A program made the position numbers and the translations under genes. The notes under the pieces were generated by a model. That model saw only the letters and a program-made list of their open reading frames with translations, searched no databases and was not told where the DNA came from. From Natronohydrobacter sp. (GTDB taxonomy: Bacteria; Pseudomonadota; Alphaproteobacteria; Rhodobacterales; Rhodobacteraceae), in assembly GCA_020832555.1 (NCBI GenBank), contig JAFIEM010000033.1, positions 1 through 33,637 on the forward strand: 33,637 bases of DNA. The letters run 5' to 3'. Positions 8,671-16,400 of the stretch are shown here, in pieces (within the stretch, counting starts at the first letter, position 1; each line of letters starts with the position of its first letter).

Positions 8671-9024
8671 ATGTCTCCTCTTGCGATGGTGCTGGCCCTG
8701 CCGGGCGCGGCGGTGGTCATGGTCGCGCTGCCGATGACCGGCGTGATCACCATGTCCGAGGCACTGGTCGGCCTGTCGGACCCCAATATCGTGCTGATTG
8801 CAGCGCTCTCCGTAATCGGCGAAGCGCTGGTGCGCACTGGTGTTGCGCAGCGTCTGGGCAACTGGCCGACCGTCGGCCCCTGGCGCGCGATCCGCAAACT
8901 GGCGGATGAACGCCGCGATCTGATCCTGCTGGACCTGCCAGCCAAGGGCGACGAGGCCGTTCCCGCCCGCCACCGCGCAACGCTGGCGATAGGCGTGCTG
9001 GCGCTGGTGGTGGTGCCTTTCTAG
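8671..9024 (+). pseudogene. Remnant of an SLC13-type permease
   Basis: 117 codons remain of a protein normally about 600 residues long. The start (ALPMTGVITMSEAL, then DPNIVLIAALSVIGEALV and TGVAQRLGNW) matches the first helices of SLC13/DASS-like permeases that carry cytoplasmic TrkA-C domains. The sequence then jumps to a distal block (RKLADERRDLILLDLPA) typical of the region after the TrkA-C domains, and stops. At least one long internal deletion is therefore present, and a shorter one is likely near residue 18. The parent family imports dicarboxylates or sulfate. It lies back to back with the broken antiporter, so both were probably lost in one decaying segment. Confidence 0.7.
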
Positions 9025-9487
9025 CGACCATGCCCCGAGGCCAGAAGACCGCGAGAGGATGGAGAAGCCCGGATAACCGCCCTACCCCATCCGCCATTAT
9101 CAAGTGCTTTGATGATCAATGCAGCGGCTTGGATCGCTGCATCCGTCCATCCCGCCAAACGACCACCAAAATTATCGCTCAACCAGACGGGCTAAGGGAT
9201 TCAGCGCATGTATGAAAGCCAGCATGGGGAAAATCGGCAGCGGCAGGTTCCGATGCCGATGACGGGCTGTCTGATCACATTGAAAAGCGCATCATGGTCG
9301 CAGGCAGATCACAAACTCTGCATGTGCCGCGCGAAACAAATGCGCATGGCAAATCCTGCCCGTTCCCATCCGGCGCCGGATCGAATAGCTTGGGCTGAAC
9401 TGCTGCGCGCAAGAAATTTCTAGACAGGAAGCCTCCGGTGTTTCATGAGGTTGACGATATTCCTGCTGATTGGTGCATCAAAGAGAA
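9025..9487. other. Gene-free stretch upstream of the caspase-fold gene
   Basis: No convincing ORF or RNA gene is visible. The promoter of the caspase/ClpP-like cluster presumably lies here. A short TTGAT-G-ATCAA palindrome near 9110 has the wrong spacing for an FNR site. The left part may be further debris of the broken permease. Confidence 0.4.
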
Positions 9488-10765
9488 ATGACTTCCAGAC
9501 CGCCTTTCTCTGGCAAACGGGCAGGCCCCCTGATCACGAAGACGGTGCTGCATCTATGGGCCGTGTCTCTGACGATCCTGGCAGCCCTGTCAGGGATGTC
9601 TGCGGCCAGCACAACGCCCCAGACACGGTTTGCATTGGTTATCGGCAACAGCGCTTACGAGACCGCAGGATATCTGCCCAATGCCACCCATGACGCTGAC
9701 CTGATCGGAGGCGCGCTGCAGGAAGCGGGCTTTGTGGTGGATCTGCACCATGACCTTGATATGCACGCATTTGACGACGTGCTCGATATGCTCGAAGACC
9801 GGGTGCGTGAATTCGATGTGATCGCGCTCTATTTCGCCGGGCATGGCATGCAGTTTGACGGGGTGAATTATCTCCTGCCTGTCGATGCCCGAATCCGCAA
9901 TGCCCGCGCGCTTTCGCGCGAGGCGATCATTCTGGATCAGCTTCTGGATATCCTGCAGAATGCAGGCACGGCGCTGGTGTTTCTGGATGCCTGCCGCAAC
10001 AATCCGCTCGCCGAACAACTCGCCGCCGATCAGATGGCGGAGGAGCGCGGCGCGCGCGCGCTGCGGCAAGGTCTGGCCGTCGTTCGCCCGCCGGCCGAAA
10101 TGCTGATCAGCTATGCCACATTGCCGGGGGAAGTGGCCTATGATGGTGGGTTCGGCAACTCGCCTTACGCGCGCGCACTCGCAAGCCATATGCTGACGCC
10201 CGATGTCGAGGTTTCGGTGCTGATGAAGCGCGTCACCCGCGATGTGCTCGATGAAACCAACGCCCGCCAACGTCCGCAGCAAATGTCGCAGATGCAGGAT
10301 GAGTTCTATTTCCTGACCGGCAGCGGCGAAACCCCGCAAGATGAGGGCGATGAAACCCTTCTGGCGGTCTATCCGGGCCGGGTCGGCACGGGCGACGAGA
10401 TCGCACTTTTCGCGGATGTGCCAGTGGATTGCGCGCCCAATTTCTTTGCGCTGTCATCGGCCCGGGCCGTGACCCCGATCCCTGAAGAGTTTTTCGCGGT
10501 CCATGGTCTGGCCAACGGGATGGTGCGTTTCGAGATATCGCCGGGCACGCGCTATGGTCTGGTTGTCACCGAAGACGACGCGCGCGGCGCCATGCAGATC
10601 GGGTTTTTCTGCGCGCAGGACAGCGCCCGCAGCCCGCAGGACACGCTCGCAACACTGGCGCAGCTGGAGCAGAACCTCGCGCAGGGCCTGTTTGCAGGAC
10701 GCCTTGAGGCAGAGACAGGCGGCACGGTCCTCTATCATGTTGCGCAGATCGAGATTGAGGACTGA
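9488..10765 (+). CDS. Exported caspase-fold (peptidase C14) protein
   Basis: 425 residues from the ATG at 9488, preceded by AAAGAGA; a TTG 18 bases earlier is possible but less likely. A signal peptide (basic start, hydrophobic residues 20-36, cut near MSAAS) points to the periplasm. Residues 47-190 are a caspase-like domain: RFALVIGNSAY, the His of YFAGHGMQ (His119) and the Cys of FLDACRNNP (Cys169) form an intact catalytic dyad. The next 235 residues include a Gln/Met-rich stretch near the end of the fold (QRPQQMSQMQDEFYFL) and a beta-rich tail I do not recognise. Metacaspase-like proteins of this type usually cleave after Arg or Lys. It is the first gene of a run of exported proteins, 45 bp before a ClpP-fold gene on the same strand. 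Partner and substrate are unknown. Confidence 0.9.
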   Translation: MTSRPPFSGKRAGPLITKTVLHLWAVSLTILAALSGMSAASTTPQTRFALVIGNSAYETAGYLPNATHDADLIGGALQEAGFVVDLHHDLDMHAFDDVLDMLEDRVREFDVIALYFAGHGMQFDGVNYLLPVDARIRNARALSREAIILDQLLDILQNAGTALVFLDACRNNPLAEQLAADQMAEERGARALRQGLAVVRPPAEMLISYATLPGEVAYDGGFGNSPYARALASHMLTPDVEVSVLMKRVTRDVLDETNARQRPQQMSQMQDEFYFLTGSGETPQDEGDETLLAVYPGRVGTGDEIALFADVPVDCAPNFFALSSARAVTPIPEEFFAVHGLANGMVRFEISPGTRYGLVVTEDDARGAMQIGFFCAQDSARSPQDTLATLAQLEQNLAQGLFAGRLEAETGGTVLYHVAQIEIED

Positions 10766-10810
10766 AGAGAATTTCCTTGGCCTTGTCCCTGTTTGCAGTA
10801 TCCTTGACTT

Positions 10811-11980
10811 ATGATGAGACGTGGAAGCAGCAGGTTTTTCGCAGGGCTTGTGCTCGCCGTTTTTGGTGGGTCAGGGGCGGCAGTCGCGGCCATAAGCATC
10901 ACGCCCTCGACCCATCCGGGCTGTGACTATGAGCTTGTGGGCGAGATTACCCCGGACATTACCGCTGGTCTTGAAGATTTCTGGGGCTGGCCAGAGGCGG
11001 TTCTGTGCCTTGACAGTCCGGGCGGATCGCTGACCGGCGGGATGGCGCTGTTCCAGATCGTCGCCGAACGCAGCATCATGACACGCATCCCGGCGGGATG
11101 GCGGTGCGAGTCGATTTGTGCGCCTGTATTCATGGCAGGCAGTTGGGTGGCAGGTATGGGGGTGCCAATCCGGCATTCCGCAAACCAACTCGATCCGGGC
11201 GGAATTCTGGGCTTTCATGCCCCGGCGCTGAACCTGCCCGATCAGGGCAGCTACCCGCCGGAAGTCGTTGCAAGTGCCTTCAATGCCGCCATTCAGGCCG
11301 CCTCGACCCTGTATCGGGCAAGCCTGCGTGAAGAAGATGAATGGCGATCATTCAATGAATACCTGTTCGCGCGTATGTTGGCGACGCCTCATGACCAGAT
11401 GTATTATATCGAGACCATCGCGGATGCCGTGCTGGCCGATATCCGGTTGGGCGTCGTGGCCTTGCCCGAGACGATTGAGAAGGCGCATATCGCAAATCTT
11501 TGCGACAGTGCCTATCTGAAGCAGGCACGCCTGATGCGTCGTGTTCCCGAAGGTGACGCCTTGAGCGCCTATGCGCCCTTGCGTCATGATGCATGGCCCT
11601 ATCCCAGCGACTCCTGGGAAGCCGAATTGCGCCATGTTTCGATTGAAGCGCGGGAAGACGGCAGCTTCGTCGGATATGTGTCCGGCTACGAGATGGAGTT
11701 GCGCAGTACCGCCGGGAGCGCATGCAAGGTCGAATTCTGGCAGTATGACCAGCCACGGACCCCAAGAAATACAGCACCGGATACGTTCATTGCCTTTGAA
11801 GACATAGGATGGCAGGTCACTTTTTATGGATATGCGGGATGGGACAAGGGCGACACGCTCTCGGAAACCTGGCATATCCCGATGAACCGAGAGTTGATAA
11901 AATCGACGGGCATCGCGCCGCTCTGGATGCTGCACGCGCCGGAAACCCGTCTCGACAGCCTTGTGCCGGTATTCCCATGA
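10811..11980 (+). CDS. Exported ClpP-fold protein (COG3904-like), copy 1
   Basis: 389 residues. The signal peptide ends near AAVAA (residue 27). Residues 38-140 carry the ClpP/crotonase-like core of periplasmic COG3904-type proteins: LCLDSPGGSLTGGMAL, then CESIC with the candidate nucleophile Ser101, and GFHA with candidate base His136. The two cysteines flanking Ser101 probably form a disulfide. A helical region follows, then a C-terminal beta-rich domain (about 260-389) with many Trp and Tyr, which I do not recognise. It starts 45 bp after the caspase-fold gene, and its TGA overlaps the ATG of the next gene by four bases, so all three are probably one operon. Whether it is an active protease is not established for this family. 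Confidence 0.82.
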   Translation: MMRRGSSRFFAGLVLAVFGGSGAAVAAISITPSTHPGCDYELVGEITPDITAGLEDFWGWPEAVLCLDSPGGSLTGGMALFQIVAERSIMTRIPAGWRCESICAPVFMAGSWVAGMGVPIRHSANQLDPGGILGFHAPALNLPDQGSYPPEVVASAFNAAIQAASTLYRASLREEDEWRSFNEYLFARMLATPHDQMYYIETIADAVLADIRLGVVALPETIEKAHIANLCDSAYLKQARLMRRVPEGDALSAYAPLRHDAWPYPSDSWEAELRHVSIEAREDGSFVGYVSGYEMELRSTAGSACKVEFWQYDQPRTPRNTAPDTFIAFEDIGWQVTFYGYAGWDKGDTLSETWHIPMNRELIKSTGIAPLWMLHAPETRLDSLVPVFP

Positions 11981-12669
11981 GACGCGGCATCACAGCACTC
12001 TCTGCCGCGCTTGTCGCTTTCTGGATGCAAGGCGCTGGTCTGGGCGCGCAATCAGGGCTGACACTTGAGGATCTCGGGATTTCACCCGCACAGGTGCCTT
12101 CCCCCGCAGACCGGCTGCGCGCCTGCTTTGACGATCCGGGCGCATGTTCTACAGCGCCCCGCCGCGGGTTCAGTATGGATGATGTGCTCAATCTGGGCAT
12201 CGTCGATCATGGGGGGGCGTCTGGAACAAGCCGTAGTGTGAACCCTGTCGATCAGGGGCCGCAACCCCTGCGCCCCCCAGCTATGGGTATTGTCGATCGC
12301 GGTCCTGCGAACGAACCCTCTGACGCCACGCGCACCCCCTTGGACGGGGCCGCCGGGGAAAGCGCGGCGCTGACGCCGACGGTTCTGCCCTCGATTGATC
12401 TGAGCACCTATCTTTCGGGCGATCCTCCGGCCCGCAATCCGCGCCGCAGTGCCGAGTTGATAGAACTGGCAGCCGTTCTGGCCGAACCCGTGGCACAGGG
12501 TCTGGAGGTCACGCTGGTTGTCACCGGGCCGGATGGCCATACCACACAGACCCGCGCCTCGGAAATCGCGCAAGCGCTGGAACGCGCGCTGGGCGCTGTG
12601 GTCCGCATCGAGACAGAGCCTGCCGAGATCGACGGGCTGACGCTTGCGCTGTCATTGCCGGGATCATAG
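11977..12669 (+). CDS. Small exported protein coupled to ClpP-like copy 1
   Basis: 230 residues from the ATG at 11977, which overlaps the preceding stop as ATGA; longer in-frame starts would lie inside the upstream gene and before the signal peptide. The signal peptide (MRRG, hydrophobic core, GAQSG) predicts export. The mature N-terminus has a short helix and two cysteines (RACFDDPGACS), then a Pro/Gly-rich linker in which NLGIVDHG and MGIVDRG recur as an imperfect repeat. The C-terminal 80 residues look like a small alpha/beta domain (helix, LEVTLVVTGPDGHT, helix, VVRIETEPAEIDGL). I recognise no family. Translational coupling suggests it works with the ClpP-fold protein, perhaps as a partner or substrate-presenting subunit; that is inference. 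Confidence 0.72.
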   Translation: MRRGITALSAALVAFWMQGAGLGAQSGLTLEDLGISPAQVPSPADRLRACFDDPGACSTAPRRGFSMDDVLNLGIVDHGGASGTSRSVNPVDQGPQPLRPPAMGIVDRGPANEPSDATRTPLDGAAGESAALTPTVLPSIDLSTYLSGDPPARNPRRSAELIELAAVLAEPVAQGLEVTLVVTGPDGHTTQTRASEIAQALERALGAVVRIETEPAEIDGLTLALSLPGS

Positions 12670-12777
12670 GTGCCGCATCAGAAAAAATCAGCATGTCTCT
12701 TCGTAAATCCGGTTCACTTGAATTGCAGGAAGCTTGCCGACGACCAAAGAAAAAGCTGAAATGTCTTGATCTGCCAT

Positions 12778-12795
12778 GTCAGGCATCTGCCTGAC
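12778..12795. promoter_or_regulatory. 18-bp inverted repeat between the coupled ORF and ClpP-like copy 2
   Basis: GTCAGGCA and TGCCTGAC are perfect inverted repeats separated by two bases. The element is followed by TGATTGTTTTG and lies 73 bp before the ATG at 12869 and about 110 bp after the stop at 12669. It could be a terminator-like hairpin for the upstream operon or an operator for the downstream gene. The tight spacer suits a dimeric protein site better than an RNA hairpin. Confidence 0.4.
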
Positions 12796-12868
12796 TGATT
12801 GTTTTGTCGGGGACAGGCCCTGCCAGAAAGTTATTCGTCGCTGAACATAGCTGTCGAGTTCCATTCAA

Positions 12869-13939
12869 ATGAAAAACAGATCAGCCCGCCATCTGACCGC
12901 CGTCGCGCTTTGGATTGCCGTAGGCTGTGCCGGCGCTGTTCTGGCAGATCAACCGATGTCCTTCGAAAATGACTGTGCGGGCAATAGCGCTGCAAGCTGC
13001 GTGATCGTCGCCAGCGGCATTATTCAATCCGATACCGCACAAGACTTTCTTGCCTTCATGGAAACGGAATATTCCGATGGCAGCCGCGTCCTCTTCGACA
13101 GTCAAGGTGGTGATCTGGCTGCAGGCATGGCACTGGGGCGGCTGATCCGCGAACAGCAGTTCGAAACTCAGGTGGGCCGCTGGGAAATTGACGGTGCCTT
13201 TGGAAATGTCGTGGACGGTGCTGAATGCAGCAGCGCTTGTGCCTATGCTTTCCTCGGTGGCACCATCCGACAGGTGCCAGAAGGCAACCAGCTTGGCTTT
13301 CATCAATTCTATCTGGACGCCTCCATGGTGCCGGTGCAAGTGGCCGGGTCGGCACTGGTGCAGGTCATGGCCGAAACCCAGCGACGGTCGGGCGACATCG
13401 TCTTTTACCTGATCGAAATGGGCGTCGATGCACGCCTGTTCTCCCTGGGCAGTCAGGCCGAGCAGGCGGGCATGATTTACCCGGAACCGCAGCAGATGCT
13501 GGATTTCGATCTGGTCACGCCCGATGCCTTCGGCGCCTTCTTTCTGGAGCCGTTTCGCAATGGCGTTGTCGCGGCCAGCCGCAGAACAGGGCCAACGCGG
13601 CTATATGATGAAATGACGCAATTGACCGCGCTATGTCGTGGCGGTGTCCCGGCCTTGCTGGTTTCGGCACACGGGTCCATGGAAAATGCCGCACCAGCGA
13701 CAGTCTATCTGGATGACGGCAGGGCGTTTGATGTCAGGCGTGACAAGATCACGACGCGCGGCGAGAGCGCTGTCGAACTCACTCTGACCTCCGCCGAAGG
13801 GGCCGCCATTGCGAGCGCGCAGGGCTTTGCAATCTCCGTAACCCGCGGACAGTCTTCTGGCGGGGAAATCAAAGGCGGCTTCAACCTGAACGCAATGGAC
13901 CGCAACATGATCGCCGCCGCCTTTCGGCATTGCATCTGA
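12869..13939 (+). CDS. Exported ClpP-fold protein (COG3904-like), copy 2
   Basis: 356 residues. The signal peptide ends AVLAD near residue 26. The core matches periplasmic ClpP-like proteins: VLFDSQGGDLAAGMAL near 74-89, ECSSACAYAFLGG with candidate nucleophile Ser122 between two Cys, and LGFHQFY with candidate base His145. A Cys pair near the N-terminus (Cys36, Cys44) may also be a disulfide. The C-terminal part (about 250-356) has the pattern CRGG...TVYLDDGRAFDV and a closing FRHC, unlike that of copy 1. It shares the C-x-S-x-C arrangement with copy 1 but differs elsewhere, so the two are old paralogues rather than a recent duplication. It lies 199 bp downstream of the coupled ORF and may have its own promoter. 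Confidence 0.82.
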   Translation: MKNRSARHLTAVALWIAVGCAGAVLADQPMSFENDCAGNSAASCVIVASGIIQSDTAQDFLAFMETEYSDGSRVLFDSQGGDLAAGMALGRLIREQQFETQVGRWEIDGAFGNVVDGAECSSACAYAFLGGTIRQVPEGNQLGFHQFYLDASMVPVQVAGSALVQVMAETQRRSGDIVFYLIEMGVDARLFSLGSQAEQAGMIYPEPQQMLDFDLVTPDAFGAFFLEPFRNGVVAASRRTGPTRLYDEMTQLTALCRGGVPALLVSAHGSMENAAPATVYLDDGRAFDVRRDKITTRGESAVELTLTSAEGAAIASAQGFAISVTRGQSSGGEIKGGFNLNAMDRNMIAAAFRHCI

Positions 13940-14219
13940 CCCGGCCCCTCCAGGGGTGAAAGGCGGCGAGGCAAGGTTCACATGTGACGAAGGCGCACCT
14001 ATAGGAACCCAGGGTTGCAGGGTCATGGGGCAGCGCATGCGCCATGCCGGACCATGCGAGCATGAAGCCCTCTAACACCACGCTTTAAATGCAGAAATGG
14101 CCGTTCTTCGACCCGCTGCCAAACTTTGGCTGTGAAGAAGCTCCGCGTTCAGCCCCCTTCCGCCAAAATCCCCGTTGCGCCCACCGACAGGCCACCCCCT
14201 CTCGGCGCGCAAGCGTTGC

Positions 14220-14237
14220 GCCCGCGACGACGCGGGC
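14220..14237 (-). terminator. GC-rich hairpin after tctA
   Basis: GCCCGCG and CGCGGGC pair around a four-base loop, six bases beyond the tctA stop on the minus strand. There is no T-tract, so it is at best a weak terminator or an mRNA 3'-end stabiliser. The rest of the 304-bp gap from 13940, between convergent genes, shows nothing else. Confidence 0.4.
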
Positions 14238-14243
14238 GTTCCG

Positions 14244-15761
14244 TCATCCGGGGCGGCCGGCCAGCAACAGCACGACAGAGCGATACCGCGCACGCAGCAC
14301 CGGCCAGAGCGACCAGATCGCAAACACCGCCGCCAGTCCCAGAATCGTGCCGCTGATCGGGCGGGTGAAAAACACGGTCCAGTCCTGATTGTAATTCGCG
14401 AGCGAGGTCATGAAATACCGCTCCGCCAGCGGCCCGAGGATCACGCCCAGCACCAGCGGCGCAGTCGGAAAGCCGATCCGCTTCATCCCCCAGCCGACCA
14501 GCCCGAAGAACAGGCACACATAGACATCGAAGATATTGTTGCGCACCCCATACGCGCCGATGATGCTCAGCAGGATGATGAACGCCCCCAAGACCGCAGG
14601 CGGGGTTTTCATCAACGTCGAGAAGAATTGCGCCACCCCGATCCCGGCAAAGATCATCAGGATATTGGCAAGGATCATCGCGGCAAAGATCGTATAGACC
14701 ATGGTGGGGTCGTTCAGGAACAGAAGCGGCCCCGGATTGACCCCATGCAGCATCATCGCGGCCAGCATGATGGCGGTCGCCGCGCTGCCCGGTATCCCCA
14801 GCGTCAGCAGCGGCACCATCGCGGAACCGGTCGTCGCGTTCTTCGCCGCCTCCGGCGCCGCCAGCCCCGCCATGATCCCGGTGCCGAACTTGTCGCCATC
14901 GCGTGAGACCTGTTTCTCGACGCCGTAGGCGATCACTGCCCCCGGCGTGGCCCCGGCACCGGGGATCACCCCCAGAATGCTGCCGATGCCAGAGCCGCGC
15001 GCAATCGCGCCGCGCACATCCCAGAAATCCCGAAACCGGACGCGCGCATTGGCATTGGCCGCATTGGACGGGCGCAGATCGCGATTGGTGGCGATCAGGT
15101 CGATCACCTCGCTGACCGCGAACAGCCCGATCATCACCACGACGAAATTGATCCCGCTCTGCATCGCAGGCACGCCAAAGGTGAAGCGCGCAACCCCATA
15201 GATCGGGTCCACCCCGACTGTGCCGATCACGATGCCCAGCGACAGCGACATCAGGCTGACCAGCGGTCGGTCCTTGGAAATCGCGATCACACTGATCAGG
15301 CCCAGAATGGTGGCCGCGAAAAATTCGGGCTGGGAAAAGCGCAAGGCGAAGGTCGCAAAGGGGGCTGCCGCGAAGGACAGGACCAGCGCGCTGGTCAATC
15401 CGCCCACCGCAGAGGCAAGGATCGCCACCGCCAGCGCGCGGCGCACCTCGCCGCGCTGGGTCATCGGATAGCCGTCCCAGCAGGCGGGCAGCGAGGCCGG
15501 CGTGCCGGGCACATTGATGATGATCGCCGAGATCGACCCGCCGAACACCCCGCCCACATAGATCGCGCCCAGAAACAGCATCGCCTGTGTGGGCGCCATC
15601 GAATAGGTGAAGGGCAGCGCCATGGCCATGGCATTGACGAAGGACACACCCGGCAAGGCGCCTGCGACAACGCCCAGCATCAGCCCGATGACGATGGTCA
15701 GCAGCGCCCAGAGTGCAAAGGCGTTCTGAAATCCCATTCCCAGCAATTCGAATGTGTTCAC
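14244..15761 (-). CDS. tctA: Tripartite tricarboxylate transporter, large membrane subunit TctA
   Basis: 505 residues from a GTG at 15761 that has AAGGA just upstream; the frame stays open further back, but that overlaps tctB and is not TctA-like. The protein has about twelve membrane helices. Typical TctA blocks are visible: GALPGVSFVNAMAMALPFT, GGSISAIIINVPGTPAS with DGYPM, and in the second half GVIPGAGATPGAVIAYG, EAAKNATTGSAMVPLLTLG and IPGSAATAI. It forms the permease of a three-part, ion-gradient-driven importer for carboxylates, with TctB as the small membrane partner and TctC as the periplasmic binder. It is the last gene of the minus-strand catabolic operon and follows tctB by 53 bp. 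Confidence 0.95.
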   Translation of the reverse strand: MNTFELLGMGFQNAFALWALLTIVIGLMLGVVAGALPGVSFVNAMAMALPFTYSMAPTQAMLFLGAIYVGGVFGGSISAIIINVPGTPASLPACWDGYPMTQRGEVRRALAVAILASAVGGLTSALVLSFAAAPFATFALRFSQPEFFAATILGLISVIAISKDRPLVSLMSLSLGIVIGTVGVDPIYGVARFTFGVPAMQSGINFVVVMIGLFAVSEVIDLIATNRDLRPSNAANANARVRFRDFWDVRGAIARGSGIGSILGVIPGAGATPGAVIAYGVEKQVSRDGDKFGTGIMAGLAAPEAAKNATTGSAMVPLLTLGIPGSAATAIMLAAMMLHGVNPGPLLFLNDPTMVYTIFAAMILANILMIFAGIGVAQFFSTLMKTPPAVLGAFIILLSIIGAYGVRNNIFDVYVCLFFGLVGWGMKRIGFPTAPLVLGVILGPLAERYFMTSLANYNQDWTVFFTRPISGTILGLAAVFAIWSLWPVLRARYRSVVLLLAGRPG

Positions 15762-15814
15762 GTCATGTCCTTGTCTTTTGCCCTGTTGCACAGAGTGCAG
15801 GTCGCATCCGTGGC

Positions 15815-16396
15815 TCAGTAAATGCGCACAAACCGCAGGAACCAGACGGAAAAATCGTCGAAAACCCCGGTTCCGCGGCTGAGCGGCATCAGCGCCAGCC
15901 CCATGAAAACCCAGAGCAGGGTAAGCATCCCCAGCAGACTGACCAGCAGCAGCGCAACCGGATTGCGGATACCGCCGAGAAAACACCAGCACAGGATGAA
16001 CAGCGTCGCGGCAATCGGAAAACCGACAGTCGGCAGCAGCCAGCCAAAGGCCAGAAGCAGGCAGATCGCGGCGGCGGCCTTGGAATAGTCATAGGCTTCC
16101 GCCTGCTCCACGATCGGCATGGCACGCTTTCGCTTGCCTTCGGCATAGAGCGCCCAGAGTTCCGCGATGATCCACAACAGCGCAATCACTGCAATCGCGT
16201 TCAGAAACACGCCCGGCCATGCATCCGGCCCAAGCCCCCGCGCACGGATGCGCAGGGGGCGGTCGAACATATAGGCAGGCAGGATCAGCCCCAGCGCCAG
16301 AAACCCGCCCGGCAGGGCAAGCCGCGAGACGATCCTGCGCCAGGACACTGGCGCGCGCGCAGGCGCATCAGCGCGCTCGACCCTGCCCCCGAACAT
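15815..16396 (-). CDS. tctB: Tripartite tricarboxylate transporter, small membrane subunit TctB
   Basis: 193 residues from the ATG at 16396, four bases after the tctC stop; an in-frame TTG at 16423 would overlap tctC. Four hydrophobic segments are visible: LPGGFLALGLILPAYMF, AIAVIALLWIIAELWAL, AAAAICLLLAFGWLLP with the following helix, and VALLLVSLLGMLTLLWVFMG. This is the usual TctB topology, with a conserved Gly-Pro-x-x-(W/F)-P type loop (LGPDAWPG). Its place between tctC and tctA is the standard gene order. TctB helps TctA but has no substrate specificity that can be read from sequence. Confidence 0.9.
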   Translation of the reverse strand: MFGGRVERADAPARAPVSWRRIVSRLALPGGFLALGLILPAYMFDRPLRIRARGLGPDAWPGVFLNAIAVIALLWIIAELWALYAEGKRKRAMPIVEQAEAYDYSKAAAAICLLLAFGWLLPTVGFPIAATLFILCWCFLGGIRNPVALLLVSLLGMLTLLWVFMGLALMPLSRGTGVFDDFSVWFLRFVRIY

Positions 16397-16400
16397 CTGC

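Noticed and set aside
8274-8945. A 223-codon minus-strand frame overlapping both transporter remnants
   Set aside because: Overlaps the readable antiporter and permease remnants in other frames; only a short hydrophobic patch (ICSGILMLVAAIL) looks protein-like.
9107-9125. TTGAT-G-ATCAA palindrome resembling an FNR site
   Set aside because: The half-sites are separated by one base instead of four, so it does not fit the FNR consensus.
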